Source of the DNA: Rhodovulum sp. ES.010
Lineage (GTDB): Bacteria > Pseudomonadota > Alphaproteobacteria > Rhodobacterales > Rhodobacteraceae
Direction: 5' to 3'
Length of the DNA stretch: 64,000 nt
Assembly: GCF_900142935.1 (NCBI RefSeq)
Contig: NZ_FSRS01000001.1
Location: 630,001-694,000 of the forward strand
Under the pieces are notes generated by a model. It saw only the letters and a list, made by a program, of their open reading frames with translations, ran no database searches and had not been told where the DNA came from. The first letter of the stretch is position 1, and every line of letters starts with the position of its first letter. Shown here one piece after another: positions 42,648-51,289 of the stretch. A program made the position numbers and the translations under genes.

Positions 42648-43016
42648 ATGCGCAAGATTGCCATCATCGATGACGACCCGGAGGTGCTCGACCTCTTGGC
42701 GCTGCTTCTGGCGGGCAGCGAGTTCGAGGCCGATTTAGCCGGCACCTCCGAGGAGTTCCTGGCGCTGTTGCGCGGCGGCGGTTACGCCGGGGTCATCGTC
42801 GATTTCTGGCTGAAAAACGAGTCCGCGCTGGAGCTTCTGGATCGACTGGCGGCAGAGGCGGGGGACCTGCCGATCATCCTGATCTCCGGCGGCGGCGGCG
42901 GGCATTCCCCCGAGATGGCCGAGGCGCTCGGGCATGTCACCGGCGTGGCCGCCTTCCTGCCCAAACCGTTCCGCCGCGAGGAATTGCTTGCGATCCTTGC
43001 GCGCTGCACACGCTGA
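42648..43016 (+). CDS. Single-domain response regulator
   Basis: A 122-residue stand-alone receiver. The acidic pair is Asp8/Asp9 (IIDDDPEV), the phospho-acceptor is Asp52 (VIVDFWLKN), and the conserved Ser is in ILISGGGGG. A Lys-Pro in the FLPKPF segment completes the set. There is no output domain, so it would act by protein contact or as a phosphate shuttle or sink. It starts 8 bases after the MarR stop and belongs to the kinase operon. The Gly-rich SGGGGGHSPE loop after the Ser is unusual. Confidence 0.88.
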   Translation: MRKIAIIDDDPEVLDLLALLLAGSEFEADLAGTSEEFLALLRGGGYAGVIVDFWLKNESALELLDRLAAEAGDLPIILISGGGGGHSPEMAEALGHVTGVAAFLPKPFRREELLAILARCTR

Positions 43017-43060
43017 GGCCGCCACGGCACGACCGGCAAAGCGGTCGACGAGCCTTGCCA

Positions 43061-43082
43061 AGTTCAGGCGCGCGCCTGAACT
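43061..43082. repeat. Perfect 22-bp palindrome between convergent operons
   Basis: AGTTCAGGCGC is directly followed by its reverse complement. It lies between the response regulator stop and the sqdC stop. With no loop bases or U tract it is not a classical terminator, though the RNA could fold. It may be a protein-binding site or a transcription roadblock. Confidence 0.5.
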
Positions 43083-43103
43083 GGCGCACGGGCAAGGCGA
43101 AGG

Positions 43104-43973
43104 TCAGAGGAGGTGCGGAAGCGTGGCCTCAAGCAGCGCCCGCCCGCCCGGGCGCCAGCCGAGCGCGGAAATCGCTCGGGTGCGCATCACGCTGACCGGG
43201 GTATCGCTCTCCGGCGGCAGGGGATGAGAGATGCCCTCGGCGCGGGCGACGAACGCGAGCAACGCGCGATAGTCTAGCAGGAAATCCGACAGGTTGAAGG
43301 CGCGGCCAGCGCAGGTTTCGGCCGGGACCTCGCGGATCAGGCGGGCCGCGGTCGCGAGGTCCTGCCCGTGCAGTTCCGTGCCGCGGCGCGGGGCGATCGA
43401 CCTGCCGGCCCGGAACGCGTCGAAGAGATCGGCCCATTTGTGGCGTTGCCCAGGGCCGGCCGGCCCGTAGACGCCCGTCGCGCGGAGCGACACGGGGACC
43501 AGGCTTGGCGACGCCATCGCGAACAGCGCGTCCTCGGCAAGGGCCTTCACCTCGCCATAGAGCGTGTCGGGCCTCAGCGCCATCTCTTCAGACAGGGGCG
43601 TTCCGGGCGGGTAGGCACCGTAAACGGCCCGGGAGGACAGAAGCAGGACATGGCCCACGCCCGCCGCCCGCGCCGCCTCGAACAGGGCCAGCGAGCCGTC
43701 GAGATTGGCCCGCACGAAGCCCTCCGGATCATCGCCTTCGCCGCCGCGATAGCGGCCGGGGACATGGGCGAAAGCACAGTGGACCACCGCGTCGTAGCCC
43801 GAGAGGTCGGGCCGGTCGCCCAGAGCATAGGGGGAATGGGAGACAGGGTCTGAAAAGAACCCCGGCGGCGGCGGTTGGCGCGTCAGCACAGTGACGCGCT
43901 CGCCCGCGGCCAGCGCCTCTTCCACGAAGAAGCGGCCGACGAACCCGGTCGCGCCGGTCACGGCAACGCTCAT
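43104..43973 (-). CDS. sqdC: SqdC-like NAD-dependent epimerase/dehydratase of the sulfolipid operon
   Basis: A 289-residue short-chain dehydrogenase-type protein with the NAD motif VTGATGFVGRFF (residues 3-14) and the SSRAVYG and LYGEVKALAED segments containing the Ser/Tyr/Lys active site. It is the third gene of a unit in the order sqdB-sqdD-sqdC, as described for Rhodobacter sphaeroides. There SqdC is needed for normal sulfolipid production, and its loss leads to sulfoquinovosyl-1-O-dihydroxyacetone accumulation. The ATG overlaps the sqdD stop by 4 bases. The name rests on family plus operon order. Confidence 0.8.
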   Translation of the reverse strand: MSVAVTGATGFVGRFFVEEALAAGERVTVLTRQPPPPGFFSDPVSHSPYALGDRPDLSGYDAVVHCAFAHVPGRYRGGEGDDPEGFVRANLDGSLALFEAARAAGVGHVLLLSSRAVYGAYPPGTPLSEEMALRPDTLYGEVKALAEDALFAMASPSLVPVSLRATGVYGPAGPGQRHKWADLFDAFRAGRSIAPRRGTELHGQDLATAARLIREVPAETCAGRAFNLSDFLLDYRALLAFVARAEGISHPLPPESDTPVSVMRTRAISALGWRPGGRALLEATLPHLL

Positions 43974-44806
43974 GATGTGGGGCCGGGCAGGGTGGCCGGG
44001 GCGGGGACGTCCTCGCCCTTGGCGTAGGCGCGCCAGAGGTCGATCAGGGGCCGCAGACGGTCCGCCTTGGCGTGGTCCTGCCAAGGTTTCTCATACTGGA
44101 AATGGAGAACGCGGATCTCGCGCCAGTTCCACAGTTCGGGCAGGTTGAACCAGACATATTGCAGCATGTTGTCGAAGACCGGCAGCCCGTGCCAGTCGGG
44201 AAAGAAGTCCTGCAGGAAGGTCTGGTCGGTCCGCCGCCAGAATGCCCCCGGCGCGTCCAGTCGCGCGAGCATGGCGTCGAAGGTGACCGGGGCGGGCCGC
44301 GCGGTGAAGACGCCCGAGTTCATCCGGTGAAAATCGGCGAGGCTCTCGTAGACATTGGGCGCAGCGCAGAATTCGGGATACTCGAACAGCCGGTCGATGT
44401 TCTGAAGAACCAGCGTGTCGGCGTCGAGGAACACCACGCGCTCGTAGTCGAGTTGCCAGAGACGCAGCTTGCAGAAATTGTCGAGCGGCGTGTGAAACGC
44501 CGGCTTATCCCCCTTGGTGAAGGGGGCAATGCCGTGGATGCGATCCTTGGCGTGGGCCGTGTTGAACGCGTCCGAGGTGGGCAGGAGGTCGGTCTCGACC
44601 AGCCGCGCGCCGTGGTCGCGCAAAGGCGCCAGCGCTGCGTCTGCCACGCCGCCGGTATGCATCACGCAAAGGTCGGCGCGCGTGCCGGTCGCCCGCAACG
44701 AGCGCAACAACGCCGCGGCCCCCAACGCGAAATCCGCATTGGTGACCAGCGTGACATAGGCGAAAGGCCCGCCCGCCGGGGCAGCGGGCCTCAGCCCATC
44801 GGTCAT
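43970..44806 (-). CDS. sqdD: Glycosyltransferase SqdD of sulfolipid synthesis
   Basis: A 278-residue GT8-type (glycogenin-like) glycosyltransferase. Conserved features are the N-terminal YVTLVTNADFALGAAALLRSL, the metal-binding DAD at residues 128-130 (VVFLDADTLV) and the downstream FNSGVF-like MNSGVFTARP. In Rhodobacter sphaeroides SqdD is the presumed sulfoquinovosyltransferase for sulfoquinovosyl diacylglycerol. It overlaps both neighbours (sqdB upstream, sqdC downstream) by 4 bases, so the three are translated together. Confidence 0.85.
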   Translation of the reverse strand: MTDGLRPAAPAGGPFAYVTLVTNADFALGAAALLRSLRATGTRADLCVMHTGGVADAALAPLRDHGARLVETDLLPTSDAFNTAHAKDRIHGIAPFTKGDKPAFHTPLDNFCKLRLWQLDYERVVFLDADTLVLQNIDRLFEYPEFCAAPNVYESLADFHRMNSGVFTARPAPVTFDAMLARLDAPGAFWRRTDQTFLQDFFPDWHGLPVFDNMLQYVWFNLPELWNWREIRVLHFQYEKPWQDHAKADRLRPLIDLWRAYAKGEDVPAPATLPGPTS

Positions 44807-46020
44807 GAGACGGATTTGAGCTGTTTGCCCTCGACGTCATGAACGACGCGGGTGCCGATATCCTTGGTCCAGGCCGACACACAGGGCACGCGCGTCCGAT
44901 CCACCCGGTGGGCGAACTTCCGCGCCACCTCCACCACCTCTTCCAGAAGACCCTCTTCCAGCGTGACCGGGTTCAGGCCGAGCTCCAGGAAATGGTCGTT
45001 CTTGACCACCAACTCGTTCTCGGCCGCTTCCTTCCGCGGGTTCGGCAGATAGGCGATCTTGGCGCCAGTCATCTTCGCAACGAGTTCGGCGAGGTCGCGC
45101 ACCCGGTGGGTCTCGGTCATCTGGTTGAAGATCTTTACGCGATCCCCGGCCTCGGGCGCGTCCTTCAGCGCCAGTTCGATGCAGCGCACCGTGTCCTGGA
45201 TGTGGATGAAGGCGCGGGTCTGGCCGCCGGTGCCGTGCACGGTCAGCGGATAGTCGATGGCGGCTTGGGCAAGGAAGCGGTTCAGGACCGTGCCGTAATC
45301 CCCGTCGTAGTCGAAGCGGTTCACCAGTTGCGGGTGACGGTTGGTCTGGTCGGTATTGGTGCCCCAGACGATGCCTTGGTGCAGGTCGGTGATACGCAAC
45401 CCGTCGTTCTGGGCGTAGAACTGGAACAGGATCTGATCGAGCGACTTGGTCATGTGATAGACCGAGCCGGGCTTCGTCGGATAAAGGATGTCCATCCCCT
45501 TCGGCCCGTTCGGCGTGTCGAGGGAGACGTCGAGGTAGCCCTCGGGGATCGGGGCGCCGATCGTCGAGTAGCCGTAGACGCCCATCGTGCCCAGATGCAC
45601 CAGGTGCGCGTCGACGCCGGTTTCGACCATCGCGACCAGCAGGTTGTGCGTCGCGTTGATGTTATTGTCGACGGTGTAGATCTTGTGCCTTTCCGAGATC
45701 ATCGAATAGGGCGCGGCGCGCTGCTCGGCGAAATGGACGATGGCGTCGGGTCGCTCTTCGGCGAGCCAGTCCCGCAGGCGGTAGTATTCCTTGGCCAGAT
45801 CGATCAGGTGGAAATGGATCTGCTCGCCCGCGACCTCTTTCCAGATGCGGCAGCGTTCCTGGATCGAGTCCATCGGGGTCAGCGATTGCACGCCCAGTTC
45901 CGTGTCGATCCAGCGGCGCGAAAGGTTGTCGATAATGTGGACCTCGTGTCCGAGGTTGGACAGGTGCAGCGAGGTGGGCCAGCCGCAGAAACCGTCGCCT
46001 CCGAGAACTGCAATCTTCAT
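44803..46020 (-). CDS. sqdB: UDP-sulfoquinovose synthase SqdB
   Basis: A 405-residue enzyme that makes UDP-sulfoquinovose from UDP-glucose and sulfite, the head group donor of the plant-type sulfolipid SQDG. The NAD motif is GGDGFCG (residues 7-13) and the catalytic set is Thr145, Tyr188 and Lys192 (GTMGVYG, SVYHMTKS). The segment VHFAEQRAAPYSM is specific to SqdB/SQD1. ATG 46020 has an AGGAG site directly upstream. It is first in sqdB-sqdD-sqdC and divergent from the octaheme cytochrome gene. SQDG can replace phospholipid under phosphate limitation. Confidence 0.95.
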   Translation of the reverse strand: MKIAVLGGDGFCGWPTSLHLSNLGHEVHIIDNLSRRWIDTELGVQSLTPMDSIQERCRIWKEVAGEQIHFHLIDLAKEYYRLRDWLAEERPDAIVHFAEQRAAPYSMISERHKIYTVDNNINATHNLLVAMVETGVDAHLVHLGTMGVYGYSTIGAPIPEGYLDVSLDTPNGPKGMDILYPTKPGSVYHMTKSLDQILFQFYAQNDGLRITDLHQGIVWGTNTDQTNRHPQLVNRFDYDGDYGTVLNRFLAQAAIDYPLTVHGTGGQTRAFIHIQDTVRCIELALKDAPEAGDRVKIFNQMTETHRVRDLAELVAKMTGAKIAYLPNPRKEAAENELVVKNDHFLELGLNPVTLEEGLLEEVVEVARKFAHRVDRTRVPCVSAWTKDIGTRVVHDVEGKQLKSVS

Positions 46021-46199
46021 CGACTTCTCCTTTCGGGGTCCATGGACGGGCGCGGCCGTCGCGCCCTTTGGCGCGTGCGTTAGCGGAAGGCTCGCGCGCA
46101 TGTCATTTGAAAGTTTTGTGTCACGGCCTCCACAGGTGGCATCTTGCCCATAAATGCGGGCGGTTTTCCACCCCGCGCCCCCCTGCGACGGAGTGACCC

Positions 46200-46270
46200 G
46201 GCTTAAAACCGTTGTAAGATATTTTAACGACTCATCTTATTATGTATGTATACCTTTGAATACAGGAGGC
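46200..46270 (+). promoter_or_regulatory. AT-rich promoter-like region before the octaheme cytochrome operon
   Basis: The stretch from 46209 to about 46265 is the most AT-rich of this part of the window (TTGTAAGATATTTTAACG, TCTTATTATGTATGTATACC). It lies 40-100 bases before the cytochrome start and within the spacer shared with the divergent sqdB gene. Several -10-like hexamers are possible and I cannot choose one. No Fnr or other operator was recognised with confidence. Confidence 0.35.
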
Positions 46271-46303
46271 CGTGCGGACCCCGCGCGGCGGGAGGGACAA
46301 TAC

Positions 46304-47950
46304 ATGCGCGACTGGTGGAGGCGAGCGGCGGCGCTGGCGCTCGGGCTGGGTCTCGCGGTGGCGCTGATGCCCGGCGAGATCGCGGCCCAGGAGGGTGCGC
46401 CGCAGATTTCCGAAAGCACCACGGACCATTCCAAGCTTGAGGAATTGCAGAAGGATTTTGCCTCGGGTCCGGAGGTGACCGAGGCCTGCCTGTCGTGCCA
46501 CACCGAGGCCGCGACCCAGGTCAAGCACTCGATCCACTGGAAATGGGAGTTCGAGAGCCCGACGACCGGGCAGACCCTGGGCAAGCGCCATGTGGTCAAT
46601 TCGTTCTGCGGCACGGTCGCCTCGAACGAGCCGCGCTGCACCTCCTGCCATGTCGGCTATGGCTGGGAGGACATGAGCGCGCCGCCCCCGGACGAGACCG
46701 TGCAGGTCGATTGCCTCGTCTGCCACGACACCTCGGGTGAGTACACGAAACTGGCGACCGGGGCGGGGCATCCGCCGCTGGAGGCCCGGGGCAAGACGAT
46801 CACGGGCGCCGAGGCCTGGGCCGTCGATCTCAAGAAGGCCGCGCAAAGCGTCGGCCAGCCGGCGCGCGAGAATTGCGGATCGTGCCATTTCTACGGCGGG
46901 GGCGGGGACAACGTGAAGCACGGGGACTTGTCCTCTGCGCTGTATGATCCCAGCCGCGCGGTTGACGTGCACATGTCGTCCGAGGGCGAGGGCTTCACCT
47001 GTGCGACCTGCCATCATTCCGACAAGCACGTCTTCGCGGGCTCGCGCTACAACGTGCACGCGACAGACCCCGAGGGCGTGGGCAAGCCCGGCATGATCCG
47101 GCAGGATGTCGCCACCTGCGAAAGCTGCCACGGCACCGCGCCGCATGACGCGCTCTCGGTGACCGGCCTCAAGCTCAACGACCATGTCGACCGGATCGCC
47201 TGCCAGACCTGCCACATCCCCAGCTTCGCCCGCGGCGGCGTCGCCACCAAGACCCGCTGGGACTGGTCGACTGCCGGCAAGATGGATGCCGAGGGCCATC
47301 CGCTGCACATGAGCGAGTACACACAGGGCGACGGCAAGGAATTGCACACGTATCTCGCCACCAAGGGCGATTTCGAATACGGCGAGAACGTCGTGCCGCA
47401 TTACGCTTGGTTCAACGGACAGGTGAACTACACCACCGCCGACCAGACCATCGACCCCTCCGGCATTGTCGAGATCAACCGGATCGCGGGCGGCCCCGAC
47501 GACGGGCGGTCGCGGATCTGGCCGTTCAAGCGGATGGAGGGGCGGCAAGCCTATGACTCGCAACTCGACCATCTCGTCTATTCCAATGTCTGGGGTCCGA
47601 CGACCGACACAGCCTACTGGACGAATTTCGACTGGGGCAAGGCGATCGAGGCGGGGATGGAAGCCGCGGGCATGGAGTATTCCGGCGAATACGGCTTCAT
47701 AGACACCTACATGTACTGGCCGATCACCCACATGGTCGCCCCGGCCGAGAACGCGCTCGACTGCCGCGAATGCCATACCGAGAACGGCCGGCTGGCCAAT
47801 CTTTCGGGGTTTTACATGCCCGGCTCTGCGCCCACGAGCTGGGGCGCACTCGCCGGCATGCTGATATTTTTCGCGATGGCCGGCGGCGTGCTGGTGCATA
47901 CGATGATCCGGCTGATCGCCCGCGGCGACAAGGGAGGACATCATGACTGA
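46304..47950 (+). CDS. Octaheme c-type cytochrome, tetrathionate reductase family
   Basis: A 548-residue exported multiheme protein. A signal peptide (residues 1-28) is followed by eight CxxCH heme sites beginning at Cys62, 112, 137, 191, 233, 272, 300 and 487. The C terminus has a membrane helix (about 512-536) that would anchor it on the periplasmic face. The heme number and the long gap before the eighth match the octaheme tetrathionate reductase (OTR) family of Shewanella, whose members reduce tetrathionate, nitrite or hydroxylamine in vitro. ATG 46304 follows GGGAGGGA. The next gene, a membrane cytochrome b, overlaps by 8 bases and probably passes electrons from quinol. The physiological substrate is unknown. 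Confidence 0.88.
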   Translation: MRDWWRRAAALALGLGLAVALMPGEIAAQEGAPQISESTTDHSKLEELQKDFASGPEVTEACLSCHTEAATQVKHSIHWKWEFESPTTGQTLGKRHVVNSFCGTVASNEPRCTSCHVGYGWEDMSAPPPDETVQVDCLVCHDTSGEYTKLATGAGHPPLEARGKTITGAEAWAVDLKKAAQSVGQPARENCGSCHFYGGGGDNVKHGDLSSALYDPSRAVDVHMSSEGEGFTCATCHHSDKHVFAGSRYNVHATDPEGVGKPGMIRQDVATCESCHGTAPHDALSVTGLKLNDHVDRIACQTCHIPSFARGGVATKTRWDWSTAGKMDAEGHPLHMSEYTQGDGKELHTYLATKGDFEYGENVVPHYAWFNGQVNYTTADQTIDPSGIVEINRIAGGPDDGRSRIWPFKRMEGRQAYDSQLDHLVYSNVWGPTTDTAYWTNFDWGKAIEAGMEAAGMEYSGEYGFIDTYMYWPITHMVAPAENALDCRECHTENGRLANLSGFYMPGSAPTSWGALAGMLIFFAMAGGVLVHTMIRLIARGDKGGHHD

Positions 47951-48662
47951 GTCGACCCCGAAACCTCCCGCGCCGTTCGAGCGGGGCCTGACGCCCTGCC
48001 CGGATTGCAACGAGCGCGAGGTGCTGATCTACCCGAAATTCGAGCGCCTGTGGCACTGGTCCCAGGCGGGCTCGATCGTGATCCTGATGTTCACCGGTCT
48101 CGCGATGAACGGGGTGCATCATCTCATCAGCTTCGAACTCGCGGTGCGGCTCCACACGCTCGTCGCGCTGGCATTGCTGTTGCTCTGGGTCTTCGCCACC
48201 TTCTGGCTGTTCACCACGGGGAATTACAAGGTGTTCCTGCCGCGGGTCTTCGGGCTGCTGGCGGTGGCGCGCTATTACGCTTACGGCGTGTTCAAGGGCG
48301 AGCATCATCCCTATCAGAAAAGCCTCGCCCAGCGGTTGAACCCGCTGCAGGCGCTGGCCTATGCGGCGCTCAAGACGGTGATCTTCCCGCTGGTCTGGGG
48401 CACGGGGCTGATCTACCTGACCTACAACTTCTGGGAAGCCCTGCCCAATGCGCCGTTCTGGCTCGAGGTCGTTGCGAACGTGCACCTCGCCGTGGCCTGG
48501 GTGGTGGCCGGGTTCGTCATTCTGCACATCTACCTGCTCACGATCGGTCATTCCTTCCGAGAGGGTGTGCGGCCGATGGTGAAGGGCACCGAGAAGGTCG
48601 CGCTGACCCCCGAGCAGGAAGCCTATCTCGAACGGCACGAAACCTGGCGGCTGGTGGACTGA
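47943..48662 (+). CDS. Membrane cytochrome b, partner of the octaheme cytochrome
   Basis: A 239-residue protein with four or five helices of the b561/thiosulfate-reductase cytochrome b type. Likely heme-ligand histidines lie in ERLWHWSQAGSIVILMFTG, AVRLHTLVALAL and in the last helices (NVHLAVAWVVAGFVILHIYL). A CPDC motif at residues 19-22, before the first helix, could bind metal. It starts inside the end of the octaheme gene, so the two are coupled. The natural reading is a quinol oxidase or quinone reductase module linked to the octaheme protein. A terminator hairpin follows. Confidence 0.85.
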   Translation: MTESTPKPPAPFERGLTPCPDCNEREVLIYPKFERLWHWSQAGSIVILMFTGLAMNGVHHLISFELAVRLHTLVALALLLLWVFATFWLFTTGNYKVFLPRVFGLLAVARYYAYGVFKGEHHPYQKSLAQRLNPLQALAYAALKTVIFPLVWGTGLIYLTYNFWEALPNAPFWLEVVANVHLAVAWVVAGFVILHIYLLTIGHSFREGVRPMVKGTEKVALTPEQEAYLERHETWRLVD

Positions 48663-48685
48663 TACGCCCGTTCCGGGCCGAAGCG

Positions 48686-48711
48686 AAAAGGCGCCCCACG
48701 GGGTGCCTTTT
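48686..48711. terminator. Bidirectional intrinsic terminator
   Basis: AAAAGGCGCCCC and GGGGTGCCTTTT form a 12-bp stem with one imperfect pair around a short loop (ACG-type). A-rich and T-rich arms provide a U tract in either direction. It separates the cytochrome b gene from the convergent DUF882 gene. Confidence 0.75.
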
Positions 48712-48730
48712 CACGCGTGTCGCGACTGGC

Positions 48731-49297
48731 TCAGCGGCCCCAGCTGCGTATCGGGCCGCAATCCATATGTACGAAGTTCGACCTGGAATAGCGCCCGACG
48801 CCGCCTGCGTTGCAGGCGCTGGCCGCGCGGGCCATCTGGCTGACTGACCGGCTCTTGAGCCGCACGTCGGCTGCCTCGCCCTTCATGTGGCGTGAGTTCT
48901 TGGCCACACCGCTCGAGCGCCGCCTCAACATGGCGTTGGTCTGCGGGCTGCGATAGCCCGACAACAGCATGTAAGGCTCGTTCACCTCCAGCAGCCCGTG
49001 CGCGGCGGCCATAATGTCGATGTTGCGCAGATCCATCGATATCTTGGTGTCCGTGCGCCAGTCGCGCATGAAGTGGTTGATCTCATCGACAGCTTCGCGG
49101 ATGTAGTTGCCCTCGATCCAGTAGATCGTGTCGATGCTTTCACCCGTCCGCCCCGAATACATCCGGATGCGCCGGATGTCGCCCCCGCCCCGGAGCAGCC
49201 CGAAAGCGTTGGAATATGTCGGTGCCGCCGCAACGGTGGTTGCCGCGAACGCGGCCAAAAGGCCACGGCGCGTCATGCCGGTCTTGGTCGTGTCCAT
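48731..49297 (-). CDS. Tat-exported DUF882/M15-type murein peptidase
   Basis: A 188-residue protein with a twin-arginine signal (TRRGLLAAF, Arg10-Arg11) and a peptidase M15/DUF882 domain like E. coli MepK (YcbK). The likely zinc ligands are His137 and Asp144 (NSRHMKGEAADV) and His177 (NFVHMDCG). MepK cleaves 3-3 (L,D) crosslinks in peptidoglycan. The divergent neighbour here is an L,D-transpeptidase that would make such crosslinks, a pairing seen in other alphaproteobacteria. It ends at a strong terminator. Confidence 0.88.
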   Translation of the reverse strand: MDTTKTGMTRRGLLAAFAATTVAAAPTYSNAFGLLRGGGDIRRIRMYSGRTGESIDTIYWIEGNYIREAVDEINHFMRDWRTDTKISMDLRNIDIMAAAHGLLEVNEPYMLLSGYRSPQTNAMLRRRSSGVAKNSRHMKGEAADVRLKSRSVSQMARAASACNAGGVGRYSRSNFVHMDCGPIRSWGR

Positions 49298-49625
49298 GAT
49301 GTCTCAGCCCGCCCCACGTTTCGCCAATGCCGCGTTTTCGCAGCGTTTTTTGCCTCTGCACGGCTCTCCGTGACTGCCATCGTAATGACATATTGGGCCG
49401 CATGGGCCAAGGCTCGATTCGCCGCAGGGTGACGCGCGCGCGAAAACCGGCAAGAATTTGCTCACATCCGGCATGTAGCATCGATTGGTGACGCCCGCGG
49501 GATATCGGCAACAGCGGCCCGAAACTGCATGCGGAGACGCATATTTCAGTGTGGACAGGGAGTACGGAATTGCCGAGGATCGTTGATGTTGGCGCGACCG
49601 GAAAGCTTGACGGGGGAAAGGGTTG
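49298..49625. other. Divergent promoter region between DUF882 peptidase and L,D-transpeptidase
   Basis: About 330 bases with no gene. It must hold the promoters of both murein genes. Mildly AT-rich parts occur near 49370-49400 and 49530-49580. No operator, repeat or hairpin of note was seen. Confidence 0.45.
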
Positions 49626-51233
49626 ATGCGTTTTGTCGATCTGCGACGCGGCGTTATGGTCGGCGCCGTCTCGATCCTTGTGGGGCTGATCGGCGTCGGG
49701 CCGGGGCGTGCCGCGACTGCGCTGACCGCGTTCAAGCAGGCCGTTGCCGAAGCCGCCGCACCAGACGACGCGGTGGGGGCCTTCTATCGGGCGCGCGACT
49801 ACGCCCCCTTCTGGACGACCGAGGCAGCCGCGGACCGGCGCCGCGCGCTTCTGACCGTTCTGGCGCAGGCGGAGGAGCACGGCCTTCCGGCCGCCCGTCA
49901 CGACCCGGAGCGGTTGATCGCAACCTTCCGCAGCGCGCGCACCCTGCGCGACATCGGCCTGGCCGATGTCGAAGCCACACGCATGTTCCTGGCCTATGCC
50001 CATGACGTGGGCTCGGGCGTGCTGGTGCCCGGCCGGGTGATAGGCGACATCAAGCGCGAGGTGCGCCGACGCAGCCCGCAGGAGCTTCTGTCCGGCCTCG
50101 CGGCGGCCGAGAGCCCGCTCGTCTACCTGCATTCGCTCGCCCCGCGCACCCCTGAATATGCCCGCCTTTTGCGCGAGAAGATGCGGCTCGAGCGGGTGAT
50201 CGCCGAGGGCGGCTGGGGGCCGGAACTGCGCGTGAGCGCGCTGCGGCCGGGCGCCTCCGGCGCCGGCGTTGTCGCGCTGCGCAACCGCATGATCGCCATG
50301 GGCTATCTCGCGCGCTCCGCCGCCGCGACATACGACGCCGCGTTGCAGAAGGCGGTGCAGGCGTTCCAGCTCGACCATGGCCTGGAGGCCGATGGCGTTG
50401 CCGGTCGCGACACGATCGACGAGATCAATGTCGCCCCCGAGGCGCGGCTGAAATCGCTCCTCGTCGCGATGGAGCGCGAGCGCTGGCTGGGCGACGACCG
50501 CGGCAACCGCCATGTGCTGGTCAATATCACCGATTTTCACGCCCGTATCGTCGAGGAGGGCGAGGTCGTGTTCCAGACCCGGTCCGTTGTTGGCAAGAAC
50601 CTCAGCACGCACCGGACGCCCGAGTTCTCCGACGTGATGGAGCACATGGTGGTCAACCCCACCTGGAACGTGCCTCGCTCCATCGCGGTCAAGGAGTACC
50701 TGCCCAAGATGAAGGCCAACCCCAACGCACACAGCTACCTGCAGCTTGTCGACGGGCGCGGCCGGGTGGTCAGCCGGGGCGCGGTAGATTTCAGCCGCTA
50801 CACCGCGCGCAACTTCCCTTTCGACCTCAAGCAGCCCCCATCGACGCGCAACGCGTTGGGGCTGGTGAAGTTCATGTTCCCCAACCGTTACAACATCTAT
50901 CTCCATGACACACCGTCGAAATCGTTGTTCGACCGCGAGGTGCGCGCCTTCAGCCATGGCTGCGTCCGGCTGAGCGATCCGTTCGATTTCGCCTATGCGC
51001 TGCTCGCTGAGCAGACTGACGACCCGGTCGGGTTTTTCCAGTCGAAGCTGGCCACCGGCCGCGAGACGCGCGTCGACCTTGCGCAACCATTGCCGGTACA
51101 CATAGTCTATCGCACCGCGGTGACCGACCGGAAGGGTCGGATGCAGTACCGCCGCGACGTCTATGGCCGCGACTCGGCGATTTTCCGGGCGCTGGAGGCC
51201 GCCGGGGTGGCGCTCGGCGCCGTTCGGGGGTAA
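49626..51233 (+). CDS. L,D-transpeptidase with peptidoglycan-binding domain (LdtD/YcbB-like)
   Basis: A 535-residue exported enzyme that forms 3-3 crosslinks in peptidoglycan or attaches proteins to it. A signal peptide (about 1-29) leads into a helical N-terminal domain. A peptidoglycan-binding domain follows at about 205-270 (LRPGASGAGVVALRNRMIAMGYL). The YkuD catalytic domain has FSHGCVRLSDP with Cys446 and His444. Size and layout match E. coli LdtD. ATG 49626 was chosen over the adjacent TTG because GGGAAAGG is well spaced. lpxD follows about 55 bases later. Confidence 0.92.
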   Translation: MRFVDLRRGVMVGAVSILVGLIGVGPGRAATALTAFKQAVAEAAAPDDAVGAFYRARDYAPFWTTEAAADRRRALLTVLAQAEEHGLPAARHDPERLIATFRSARTLRDIGLADVEATRMFLAYAHDVGSGVLVPGRVIGDIKREVRRRSPQELLSGLAAAESPLVYLHSLAPRTPEYARLLREKMRLERVIAEGGWGPELRVSALRPGASGAGVVALRNRMIAMGYLARSAAATYDAALQKAVQAFQLDHGLEADGVAGRDTIDEINVAPEARLKSLLVAMERERWLGDDRGNRHVLVNITDFHARIVEEGEVVFQTRSVVGKNLSTHRTPEFSDVMEHMVVNPTWNVPRSIAVKEYLPKMKANPNAHSYLQLVDGRGRVVSRGAVDFSRYTARNFPFDLKQPPSTRNALGLVKFMFPNRYNIYLHDTPSKSLFDREVRAFSHGCVRLSDPFDFAYALLAEQTDDPVGFFQSKLATGRETRVDLAQPLPVHIVYRTAVTDRKGRMQYRRDVYGRDSAIFRALEAAGVALGAVRG

Positions 51234-51289
51234 ACCCGGCGCCCGAGAGCGACCGCGCGGGGCGACCCGCGCGCGCACAGGGAGCCGCA

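Noticed and set aside
46304..47950. Octaheme gene as hydroxylamine oxidoreductase or nitrite reductase NrfA/ONR
   Set aside because: The eight heme motifs are all CxxCH, spaced with a long gap before the last and a C-terminal membrane anchor. HAO- and ONR-type layouts and a CxxCK motif are not seen, so the OTR family fits better.
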